Source: Timema cristinae
Taxonomy: Eukaryota > Arthropoda > Insecta > Phasmatodea > Timematidae
Direction: 5' to 3'
Assembly (NCBI GenBank): GCA_039000515.1
Contig: JBCFYV010009882.1
Coordinates: forward strand, 54,053,846 to 54,117,845
Length of the DNA: 64,000 nt
The notes beneath the pieces were generated by a model, which saw only the letters and a list, made by a program, of their open reading frames with translations, searched no databases and was not told where the DNA came from. Both the position numbers and the translations under genes were made by a program. Shown here one piece after another: positions 47,570 through 58,098 of the stretch; position 1 is the first letter of the stretch; every line of letters begins with the position of its first letter.

Positions 47570-47689
47570 CTCGATAAAAGTTCATATTAGTCTAGAGACT
47601 CAATTGAGAATGTTAAAATTCTTTAATGACACTGAGAAGTGGTGAAGGACCCTTTAAAATATATATTTTTGGGGGACTGGACTTTACAC

Positions 47690-49420
47690 CATTCACTGAT
47701 AAATGTTTGAAAATTGGATGGCCCTAAAAGCTATTTGGAGTGATTCTCCTCACAATTTTTGAATATGGAAATGTTATTATTAGTAGCCTTCTCCAGAAAT
47801 TTTTTGAAATTTGAATGCTTCTATATGTTATTTGAAATGGTCCTCTTTCAGCAAATCTTTGAAAATTAGATGACTTTCTATTTCGAGTAGTTTTCATATT
47901 GAATTAAAAAAAAATCTAATACCTTTAAAATCTATTTAAAGTTGTCCTTCCCTAGAAATCTTTGAAATTTGGATGTCCCTTGAAACAATTTAGAATGATC
48001 TTGAACTTTTTTTCGACAACCGGATGCCTCTAGAAGATTTTAACGTGGTCTCCTCCAGCAGTTTTTTTTTTAAATACTCTATATATTTGGATGCTATTGG
48101 GAACTATACTCACGTTGACATTTTTTAAAAATTGATTACATTTAGAAGCTATTTGGAGTTGTTTTTGCATGATTTAAAAAAAAATTATTTGCATATATAA
48201 TCTATTTTCACCCATTCCAGGAAATTTTTCAAATTCGATACCTCTAAAAACTATTTTGAATGGTCCTCTAAATGGCACATTAAACAAAATAATTGAAAAC
48301 CCTTAGAAGTTATTTGTACATTGATGCAAGATTTTCGGCTTCAATTTCGAGAATATCTGAAGGTTGAGAAATACATACAATTTATTGCAGAAGAGGCAAT
48401 AATTTCCCCTACACCTCATTCCCCGTTTTCACTGTTAATAATTTGTAGTGGTCCTTACCTAAATTATCGGAAATTATACTCTTTTAAAAACTGTTTAGAA
48501 TAGTCCTCTTTACGAATTTTTTTTATAATTTTGATTCTCATAGAAGCTATTTGCATTTTTTTTTAAATGTTGATGCCTCTAGAGCTAGAAGATAATTTAA
48601 AAAGTCTTCACCTAGTGTGTTTTTTTAATTTAATTATTTCTAAAATCTATTCGAAGGTGTCTTACCCTTGAAATGATTTTAAATTAAATTGTTTCTATAA
48701 GTTATTTAGATTGCCCCTCGCCTGAATTCTTCTAAAAAAAGAGATGCCTTCAAAATCTATTTTTAGTGGTCTTATAAATTAGATATATACACCGGGTGAG
48801 AGGCCGGGAGGACTTTATCAACTTTGTAATATATTTAGATTGTAGAAATAATATTATAAATAAAATATATTAGAGCAGGGATTTTGACCTTTCGTACTGT
48901 CTTCCCCTTGAAATAATTTTAAATTAGATTGTTTCTATAAGTTATTTATATTGCCCCTCGCCTGAATTCTTCTCGAAAAAGAGATGCCTTCAAAATCTAT
49001 TTTTAGTGGTCTTCACTCGGCAATAAATTGAAAATGGGATCCGCTTATAAGCTATTTGAAATGGCCCTCTTATGGAATTTTAAGTAGATGCCTCTAGCAG
49101 ATGTTTAAAGGGATCTTCTACTTGCAAATTTAAAAAAAAATTAAAGGCTTTCAAAAACTATTAGTAGTGCTTGTTGCAAGAAAATTCTTCAAAATTACAA
49201 CAATCTAAAATTTATCTGGAATGGCCCTTGCCTAGATTTTTTTATTTATTTAGATGGCCCTAGAAGCTATATAGAGTGCTACTATACTGATATTTTTCTT
49301 ACAGTTACATGACTCTAGAAGCTATTTGGAGTAGTCTTCTCCAGACAATTATTTTTGAAAATTTAATGCAGCTAGAAATCATTTGAAGTTTTATTAAGGC
49401 AATATTTTAGCTATATATTC
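47690..49420 (+). repeat. Degenerate ~52-bp minisatellite (left arm)
   Basis: Over 30 diverged units of consensus-like TGGATGCCTCTAGAAGCTAT followed by TTGGAGTGGTCCTC and AGAAATTTTTGAAATT. Spacing between the CTATTT-type cores is mostly 48-60 bp (for example 47,929, 47,984, 48,034, 48,099, 48,151). A ~115-bp stretch is duplicated at 48,660-48,775 and 48,900-49,015. The open frame at 48,321-48,503 is chance. Confidence 0.85.
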
Positions 49421-49422
49421 AA

Positions 49423-50543
49423 CTAGATAGCTGTTGCCCGCGGCTTTGTTCGCGTGGAAGTTGATTATATACAAATACGAAAATATACACATGTATTTAC
49501 AGATTAATTTAAAATATTACGTTACGTTGATGACCATAACTTGACCTCAGATCAAAAATAATGCAAGTCCGATACAAACTTTCACCCCCTTTTTCATCCC
49601 TTATTAAATAATTTTCCAAAATTCCTGAAACACGTATTTATTTGTTTTACGTCAATAACCGAAATACAAAATTTTGTTTATGTAACTTTCAAAATGACGG
49701 ACTTTCATACATATTATCATACATATCATCATCCCCTATTTTGACCCCTTTGGGGTGGAATTTTCTAAAATCCTTTCTTAGTGGGTGCCTACATAACAAA
49801 ATGAATATACAGTCCGAATTTCATGCTTGTAGCCTTGATAGTTTGCGCTCGGTGATGATGAATCAGTCAGTCAGTCCGATACAAACTTTCACCCCCTTTT
49901 TCATCCCTTATTAAATAAAATTTCCAAAATTCCTGAAACATGTATTTATTTGTTTTACGTCAATAACCGAAATACAAAATTTTGTTTATGTAACTTTCAA
50001 AATGACGGACTTACATACATATTATCATACATATTATCATCCCCTATTTTGACCCCTTTGGGGTGGAATTTTTATAAAATCCTTTCTTAGTGGGTGCCTA
50101 CATAACAAAATGAATATACAGTCCGAATTTAATGCTTGTAGCCTTGATAGTTTGCGCTCGGCGATGATGAATCAGTCAGTCAGTCCGATACAAACTTTCA
50201 CCCCCTTTTTCATCCCTTATTAAATAAAATTTCCAAAATTCCTAAAACATGTATTTATTTGATTTACGTCAATAACCGAAATACAAAATTTTGTTTATGT
50301 AACTTTCAAAATGACGGACTTTCATATATATTATCATACATATTATCATCCCCTATTTTGACCCCTTTGGGGTGGAATTTTCTAAAATCCTTTCTTAGTG
50401 GGTACCTACATAACAAAATGAATATACAGTCCGAATTTCATGCTTGTAGCCTTGATAGTTTGCGCTCGGCGATGATGAATCAGTCAGTCAGTCAGTCAGT
50501 CAGTCAGTCAGTCAGTCAGGACATGTTATTTTATAAGTATAGA
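49423..50543 (-). mobile_element. Non-autonomous Helitron
   Basis: On the minus strand the element begins TCTATACTTATAAAATAAC (right end, 50,543) and ends GCGGGCAACAGCTATCTAG (left end, 49,423). 5'-TC, 3'-CTAG followed by T, a GC-rich hairpin near the 3' end and insertion between A and T without target duplication are Helitron hallmarks. The empty A|T site is between 58,228 and 58,229 in the right arm. No Rep/helicase coding sequence, so it is non-autonomous. Confidence 0.88.
49566..50520. repeat. Three ~308-bp tandem units and (CAGT)n in the Helitron
   Basis: Units start AGTCCGATACAAACTTTC at 49,566, 49,873 and 50,182 and are about 97% alike. Each ends in GATGATGAATCAGTCAGTC; the last runs on into about eleven CAGT units (50,480-50,520). 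Open frames at 49,642-49,914 and 50,259-50,561 are repeat translation. Confidence 0.93.
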
Positions 50544-50639
50544 TATTGTCAGGGGATTTGAAATTTATCTTGGAGGGCGTTAGTTCTTTCCAGGGGACTA
50601 ATTCATCCCGGGCAGTGCCCCCTTACTCTTTGCTTCCCC

Positions 50640-50830
50640 CACCAATGACCTTGAGTATATTCATTAGAATATATTTCCATTTAGCTTTTATTTATGGATG
50701 CTACTTAGAGTAGTCCAATCCCAGATATTTTTTATAAATTCCATATCTTTAAATTGTATTTGGAGTGATCAAATCAGAAGCCTCTAGAAGTTATTTAGAA
50801 CTTTTTTAAATTGTAATTGCATCCTTTTCA
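50640..50830 (+). repeat. Short minisatellite block beside the Helitron
   Basis: A continuation of the ~52-bp repeat (ATGCTACTTAGAGTAGTCC, TGTATTTGGAGTGATC, AGAAGTTATTTAGAAC), partner of about 57,700-57,830 in the right arm. Confidence 0.7.
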
Positions 50831-52489
50831 CACTGAGAAATTATTTCTTACATTTGTGTGTGTGTATGTGTGTGCCTGCCACATTGACCACAATATTTTA
50901 AGTAACAAAAAAGGGGCCTGCCTGGGCACTTCTGTAGACACGCCTATGGAAAAAGGGCAGTTTTAAAATGTCTTAGTACTTCTAAAGTGTGACTAAACTA
51001 GCCAAGAATTTTTTAGCTGGAAAAGCAACAGTGATTGGGGAAAAAAAAATCGTTCTAAAATGTAACTGTTTAGTTTCTCAACATTGATATAATCTCTAAA
51101 TAGTCGTAGAACATTGGAAGAGTAATTGTTTGCCAAGCTTGATGTGACACTTTTTTGTGGCTAACTCAAGAAAAGGGGAGAGTAATGCCAATAAATGACC
51201 CCCCAACCAGATCATTTTTAATTTCGGAATACCAGAGTGTTAATCCATTTGGTTGAAGTCAATCAAAATGTATTTAGGTTTGGCCTATGATGTTTATGTT
51301 GGTTAGATTAAGTTTAGATAAGCTCACTAACACAAAATATATGAATTGAAATATTTTTTATATAAATAAAATATAAATAAATAAAAGCTAAACAATGAAT
51401 CCCTTTGAAAAATATTAAAATATATGGTTATTTTATTAAACTATTTAGTAAAGAGCAAAGCGTTTTGTTTTATTTCTTCCAAAAAAATCATTTTGATGAA
51501 GAATGTTCTTATTATTTTTTCCTTCAAACTTCTGTACAATTTTTATTAATACCGTATTAATATTGGACTTACTCTAGTATAAGCCACATAATCTATTTTA
51601 ATATATTTGGCCAACTATTTATATTAAAATTCAATATTTTATGATCCCCAAAGGCAATAAAATATTACGTGCAGTAGTTATGTAGATAATTTAAACCTAA
51701 TAACATACAAAAGTATATGCTACTGTAAATGTGCTGAATGTTTGATCCTAAAATTATATATAATAAAAAATATTTATACCTTCTTATTTATTATGTAAAA
51801 CAATTTAAATATACACACGTTGTGAGTATATTCAATTCCAATATTGCTATTTTGAACTAAATATTTAAGGCCATTTTATAAAAATTGTAAATACTCAAAA
51901 GTTATCATAAGTAAACGTGCTTTAACTTAATTTATTTTAGAAAAATCAACATTCATTATTATCTATAGTGTAAAATATACCAATTAAAAAAATCAGTAAG
52001 CTCATTTTGAAAAAAATAATAATACTAATTTCTCCTCAAACTAAGTCCTATCTTTAAATGCTTACTTTTTTAAGAAAAATAAGCTAATTTAATTACATAC
52101 CAATTATCACGCAAAATACTTCTCTTATTCTCATTTTAAACTAAATCATGTGTGCCATTTTTAAAAGATTCCTGTGTTATTTGTCATTTCAAACAATTCC
52201 GATATCTTTTTATACACAATCGTTGAATCCTATTTTTGAAATATTTCAAGTTTTTTAAAATTATTAATCTGTAAAGCATCCCTAATTTGGGGGCTAAAGT
52301 CAAAATAAAAAATAAATTAAATCCATCAAACCATTTCAGCTCTATCCCTTAAGGTCGACAGACAGACAGAATTGTAAAATAAACTGTTTTGGGTTTGGAA
52401 TCACATAAAACATAGATTCAGAATAATCTCGAAGCCGAAAATGTTCATAATCATTTGATTACGATACTGTTTTTATTTATTATAATGTC
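50831..52489. other. AT-rich inner part of the left arm
   Basis: Collinear in inverted order with 54,650-57,660 apart from the 56,057-57,422 insertion. No coding sequence. A GACAGACAGACAGA run at 52,359 has a partner near 54,745 (TGTCTGTTTGTCTGTC). Confidence 0.7.
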
Positions 52490-52725
52490 AAATACCATTG
52501 CGTTTTACTACAGTTCAGGATTATGGAAGATTAAGGGATAATTATTCTGGAAATTTTCCCGCATTTGCGTGGAAGAAGAGTGGGAAACAATTTAGGAAAA
52601 ACACACTTATACACCCAACTGATATTCGAACCCAAATTCCCCAGCACAATAAAACCAGATTACATGAGCTTGACACGTGTCCACATATGCTTATTTACAT
52701 CTCTCTCTTAAAAAAATATAAATAA
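52490..52725 (-). repeat. Old SINE copy in the left arm
   Basis: CCGCATTTGCGTGGAAGAAGAGTGG and CTGATATTCGAACCC match the SINE at 60,559-60,795. The tail is still visible as ACCATTGCGTTTTACTACAGTTC. Its partner in the right arm is at 54,360-54,640, so it was present before the duplication. Confidence 0.7.
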
Positions 52726-53155
52726 ATAGAAAGCAATTATAGTGCACGCAAATAGGACTATAATTTGGATGAAGATTGAAGGAAAAAAATCGATATCCCT
52801 ATTAATAAAGTAACATAGTTGAAAAAAGAACATCGTCTGAAAACATCTATGCTATAAAAACAAAAATATCGGTAATATTTTTCAAACCAATTGTAACTGT
52901 AACTGAAATTTATTTGTAATAAATGTACATGAAATTCATGGATCAATTCAAAAAATTGTATTAACATTTAATAATACAATATTACTGTATTTAAAACAAG
53001 TAGGTCTACATAAACATATCGCTCTCTCGGACATCGCTAAAAAACATTGATGGTTGAAAATCATCTATGAGGAAAACATCGAACCTTTAACATTTATGTT
53101 CATTGTAGACAAAATCCCTGCTAGACTGTACTATAAGAATGTCTCGTTTCAGGTT

Positions 53156-53954
53156 CAGGTTCAGGCTCAGACCAGTCGATCTCACTAGTGAGCCAACTCT
53201 TTAGGTAAAGGGCTACACTAGTTAATGTAGTAATAACACTATTGATCGAATTTACTATTTTTATGAGTAGTATTTTAGCACCGCATCTACTACCCATACG
53301 ATTTATGCACCTATATAGACCTGATTGTGTGAGTTGGAGAGTGGAATATAATTTAGGATAAACCATACTCAGTACACCTGACCGGAATCAAGGCCCGACG
53401 TCACCACATTGGCAGTCTAATCTATTGCGAGAGTGACGCCTTAAACCATGCGGCCTACGAAGCGGGTATTAATAGCTAAAAGTATTTCATATATCAGCAA
53501 TTGTTGAAAAATGTGTTCAATAGATGAAACCTTGAATTAAAAAATATATAATTGAATTAAAATTTTGTTAAATGTGTTAGGTACCTACAAAAATGAATTC
53601 AATGCAACTTTTTTTATACCATTAACATCCAGAGTGGTCTGAACATTGGAAATTAAGAAGCTTATCTGCACTTGAGATCAAGCTATTTCTATCTTTTCTT
53701 GCTTTACTTGAGGGAGATAATGACTCTTAAATACCTGGCTGGCTACCTTCCTCAACTCACTCAGACAAAGGGGGAGATTTAGGGAATGATTGATACTCAA
53801 GGAACCTCACCAAAACAGCTTTTACTCCTTCCCTAGCAGTTAACAGAATTTAAGTTCCCCCCCCCCCCCTTCCCCCGAGATGTTATTTTTCTTCTTAATA
53901 GCCTTCAATTTTGATTTAATCGTTCCGTGAAATGGAGTCCCAAGACAATGGACA
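53156..53954. other. Spacer of the giant inverted repeat
   Basis: About 800 bp with no partner on the other side. It holds a SINE (53,262-53,470) and a run of eleven C (about 53,859-53,869). Short tandem CAGGTT units (GTTTCAGGTTCAGGTTCAGG) lie at the left border (53,147-53,167). Confidence 0.75.
53262..53470 (-). repeat. SINE in the spacer
   Basis: On the minus strand the head has A-box-like GGCCGCATGGTTTAAGGCG and box B GGCCTTGATTCCGG. The 3' end is the family tail (GGGTAGTAGATGCGGTGCTA). The head resembles the one at 26,295 rather than that at 60,795. Confidence 0.75.
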
Positions 53955-54359
53955 GGGGAAACAGGACATGCTTATAATGCAGTCCAGCAGCGATCTAGGC
54001 CTACATTGAACATAGACGTTGAAGGTTCGTTGTTTTCCCCAGATGATTTTCAACCATCAATCTTATGTAGCGATGTCCGAGACAGCGATATGTTTGTGTG
54101 TTTGTTTTAAAAATTGTAATTTTGTTATTAATAGTTTTTGATACCATTTTTTGAATTGATACATGAGTTTAATATGTATTTATTACAAATACACTTCAAC
54201 TACAATTTCAATTGGTTTGAAAAATATTACCGATGATTTTGGTTCTATAACATCGATGTTTTAAACGATGTTCTTTTTTCTTCTATGTTTATTTATTAAT
54301 AGGGATATAGATTTTTTCCCTCAATGTTCATCCAAATTATAGTCCTATTTGAGTGCACT

Positions 54360-54640
54360 AGAATGTCTTTATATTTGTTTTTTTGAAGAGAGATCTGAAC
54401 CCATTAATGTAAATAAACATATGTGCACATGTGTCAAGCTCATTTATTATGGTTTTCTCGTGCTGGGGTGGTTGGGTTTAAATATCAGTTGGGTGTACGA
54501 CGGCTTTTTTTTTCTAAATCGTTTCCCACCATTCTTCCACACAAATGCGGGAAGATTTTGAGAAGAATTGTACCATACTCTTCCCTAACCCTGAACTGTA
54601 GTAAAACGAAGTGGCTTTTGACTTTATTATAAACCACCAC
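54360..54640 (+). repeat. Old SINE copy in the right arm
   Basis: Inverted partner of 52,490-52,725 (CATGTGTCAAGCTCAT, CCCACCATTCTTCCACACAAATGC, TGAACTGTAGTAAAACG). The copies have diverged with the arms. Confidence 0.7.
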
Positions 54641-56045
54641 AGTATTGTGATCAAATGATTATGTAGATTTTCAGCTTCTAGATTATGCGGAATTTATGTT
54701 TTATGTGATTCGAAACCCAAAAAAGTGGATTTTACAACTATGTATGTCTGTTTGTCTGTCCACCCTAAGTGATATAGCTGAAATGGTTTGATGTATTTAA
54801 TTCAATTTTTTATATTGTATTTAGCCCTCAAATTGAAGATGGTTTACAGACTACTAAATTTAAAAAATTTGAAATATTTTAAAAATTGGATCCAGCGATT
54901 TTGTTTTAAAAAGGATATCGGAATTGTTTGAAATGACAAATAACACAGCAATCTTTTAAAAATGGCACACATGATTTAGTTTAAAATGAGAATTAGAGAC
55001 GTTTTCTGCGTGATTATTGGTAAGTAATTCAATTTGCTTGTTTTCTTAAAAAAGAAACATTTATTTCGATTAGAAATTAATATATTATTTTTCAAAATGA
55101 ACTAACTGATTTTTTAAATTGTTATATTTTACACTATAGATAATAATGAATATTGATTTTTGTTAAATAAATTAATTCAAAGCTCATTTACTGATGACAA
55201 ATTTTGAAAATGTTATATTTTTCTAAAATGGCGTTAAATATTTAGTTCAAAATATCAATATTGGAATTGAATAAACTCACAACGTGTGTATATTCGAATT
55301 GTTTTACATAATAAATAAGAATAAATATATATTTTTTTATTTAAATAATTTTAGGGTCGTTCATTTACCACATTTACAGTAGCATATAACTTTGTATGTT
55401 ATTAGGTTTAAATTGTCGACATAACTATTGTATATAATATTTTATTGCTTTTAGTGATCATAAAACATTGAATTTTAATACAAATATTTGGCAAATATAT
55501 TAAAATATATTATTTAGCTTATACAAGAGTATGTCCAATATTAATATTGTATGAATAAAAATGGTACTAAAGTTTGAAGGACAAAATAATAAGAACATAC
55601 TTCATCAAAATGATTTTTTTGTAAGAAATTAAGCAAAACGCTTGGCTCTTCACTAAATATTTTAATAAAATAACCACATTTTTAAAATTATTTTCAAAGG
55701 AATTCGGCGTTAAGCTTTTATTTATTTATATTTTATTCATAGAAAAAATTATTTAAATTCATTTATTTTATGTTAGTGAACTTATCTAAATATAATCTAA
55801 CTAATATAAACATTATAGGCCAGACTTAAATACATTTTGATTGACTTCAACGAAATAGATTAAAACTCTGGTATTCCGAAATTCAGGATAATCTATCTGG
55901 GGGCCGGTTATTGGCATTCCTTTCCCCCTTTCTTGAGTTAGCCACAAAAAAGTGCTCCATCAATCTTGGCAAACAATTACTCTTGCAATGTTCGACGACT
56001 ATTCAGAGATTCAATCAATGTTGAGGAACTAAACAATTACATTTT
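54641..56045. other. AT-rich inner part of the right arm
   Basis: Inverted partner of about 51,060-52,490. No gene recognised. Confidence 0.7.
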
Positions 56046-56056
56046 AGATTTTTTTT

Positions 56057-56261
56057 GAAGTTATACTTCTTTAGGCGCGTTATGAAAAAATGATAAGAGT
56101 GAAATTTTAAGATGCGCGCGCATCACTGTAACACAAAAGTAACAGGTTGAAGTTAAACCGCTCATTAAGTCTCTAAAAAAAAATATCTACCAACAAAATA
56201 GAAATAGAACCTCTGTTAGTCGCGCATGTTGGTACGCTCGTCGCCTCTGATCACTGTTTTC

Positions 56262-56316
<55 letters not shown>

Positions 56317-57422
56317 TATCCACATGTTCCTAGTTTCTACATTCACAACACGTGTTTTTAGTTTCATACAAGTGCGAATTATATATGTGCTAATAAATTA
56401 TATTCAGTAGTGATCTAAATTGAATATTTTGATTAATATTATTTACTATTTGTAAATATTAATGAAAAAAATTGTGCTTATAGACTTTTTCAAGTGCTAC
56501 AATATAATTGAGGTTAGCTATCCGTATGTATTATTTATTGATATAAATTTAAAAAAATTTTTTTTATTTATTTATATTATTAGTTTAAAATTTAAGTTCC
56601 ATTAATATTATTATTATTATTATTAGCACCGCGTCTTACTACCCATTCGGGTTATACACATTCCATTAATAAAACATTAATGTTTATAGAAACTTTAAAA
56701 AATTTTAAAGTTTTACTAACTGCCATATTTAGTGACGAGATGTCTTTGGACTTGGAGGAATACAAACCTCCTTGGATCTAGACGAAGATTACACAGTTCG
56801 TAGTTTTGTTTTGTAATACTGCAAGAAATGCCATTGCGTTGTTTGAATGTAAAAATCCAACAATAAAAGGTACGTAATTGTTTTGTTACCACTGTCTAAA
56901 TTGAAACAAATTTTGTGCTTGACATACGTTTTGTTATTTTAATTAATTCATTATTAATTGGAGTACAGTTATGTAACTAATTGTATTTTAAGCCAATTCA
57001 ATAATATGCCGCCATTTAAATTTATTGAAGTGACAATCATGATTTAATAGTTGCGCCTACTCTTGAGTGGTGGCAAATAAAAGGCGCAACTTTGCTCTCA
57101 AATTGCGCCTGCTCCTTTTAGTGAATAGGGATTTGGAACATATTTCAAACTTGCGCTGGCGCAACTATTTGCTCCCTTTGGTTAATCCAGGCCCAGTCGT
57201 GATTTAAATTGAATATTTTGATTAATATTATTTACTATTCGTAAATATTAGTGAAAAAAATTGTGCTTATAGACTTTTTCAAGTTCTCCAATATAATTGA
57301 GGTTAACTATCCGTATGTATTATTTATTGATATAAATTAAAATATTATTATTTAAGATAATTAATACTAAATATTATTAAATTATTTTTTATTTTTTAAT
57401 GATGCCAAAGAAGTATAACTTC
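56057..57422. mobile_element. DNA transposon with 16-bp perfect TIRs, nested insertions
   Basis: GAAGTTATACTTCTTT at 56,057-56,072 is repeated inverted at 57,407-57,422. The left arm has no counterpart to the interior (site near 51,040-51,055), so it inserted after the duplication; about 26 bp beyond the right TIR are also extra. Inside are a (TA)n run (56,263-56,312), a ~145-bp direct duplication (56,408-56,549 and 57,198-57,340), a truncated SINE and a block of TTGCGCCTGCTC-type inverted repeats (57,050-57,190). No transposase seen; superfamily not assigned. Confidence 0.7.
56597..56670 (-). repeat. 54-bp SINE 3' fragment with 10-bp TSD
   Basis: TTCCATTAAT at 56,597-56,606 and 56,661-56,670 flanks only the last ~54 bp of the SINE (minus strand: AACCCGAATGGGTAGTAAGA ... 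then AAT repeats). An extreme 5' truncation. Confidence 0.85.
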
Positions 57423-57689
57423 TCACGCGCGTAAATAAGTACACACACCCATTTTTTTTTTTCAGTCATTGGGGCTTTTCCAACTACAAACTTCTTGGAT
57501 AGTTTAGGCACCCTTTTACAAGTACCAAGACATTTTGAGAGTTCCGTTTTTTTTCCATGGGCTTGTCTACAGAAGGGTCCAGGTATGGCCACCTTTTGCA
57601 ACTTCAAATATTATGTTCAATGAGTCACACACAAATGTAAGAAATAATTAATCAGTGTGAAAAGGATGCATATAATTCTTATTACAATT

Positions 57690-58061
57690 AATAAATAGCT
57701 TTAAATAATTTCTAGAGGCTTTTGATGTGATCACTCCTAATAAGATATAAATATATGGGTTTAAAAAAAAGATATCCAGAACTGGACTACTCTAAATAAC
57801 TTCCATAAATAAAATCTAAATGGTGATTTATTCTTATGAAGGGTCCGGGGTTCAATCCTCGGTCCTGGCACAGATTTATCTGATTACCAAACCCTTCATT
57901 CACCTCTGACAAGACATCTTGTGAATGTGGGGAATGCCAGGCCTCCACCGTGGTTCGGATTCCACATTAAACTGTAGGTCCTACATTTAATCCCACAATC
58001 ACCCTATCATTACACATTAGCGTAAGTGCGTATAACCCGAAGGGTTAGTAAGACGCGGTGC

Positions 58062-58098
<37 letters not shown>

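Larger units (their letters stand above)
40348..47573 (+). mobile_element. Ty3/gypsy LTR retrotransposon, inactivated
   Basis: Two LTRs (40,352-40,846 and 47,068-47,569) starting TGTG and ending CACA enclose gag and pol in the order protease, RT, RNase H, integrase. Flanking ATCT (40,348-40,351) and CTCG (47,570-47,573) each differ by one base from the CTCT in the unoccupied site at about 59,836-59,840, so they are a decayed 4-bp TSD. LTRs differ by roughly one base in ten by eye. Several stops lie in pol; no env frame was seen. Confidence 0.93.
26895..53155 (+). repeat. Left arm of a giant inverted repeat
   Basis: Read in reverse complement, this arm matches 53,955-62,698 across its length in the opposite order, outside later insertions. 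Landmarks: TAACGGTGCAA (27,011) with TTGCACCGTTA (62,576); ACGGTACAGTTATCT (27,821) with the complement near 61,775; the purine block 39,110-39,720 with 60,415-61,440; CATCAAACGCTGTG (40,334) with its complement near 59,845; the minisatellite; and the AT-rich inner part 51,060-53,155 with 53,955-56,045. Identity by eye is about 80-85%. A Polinton, a Ty3 element and a Helitron account for most of the extra length. Confidence 0.92.

Noticed and set aside
49642..50561. Two similar open frames of 90 and 100 codons
   Set aside because: They are repeats of the same 308-bp Helitron unit; frames are accidental and end in CAGT translation.
56057..56069. Recombinase-site-like palindrome (GAAGT TAT ACTTC)
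   Set aside because: It is the start of a transposon terminal inverted repeat, present inverted at 57,410-57,422; no recombinase or second site of that kind.
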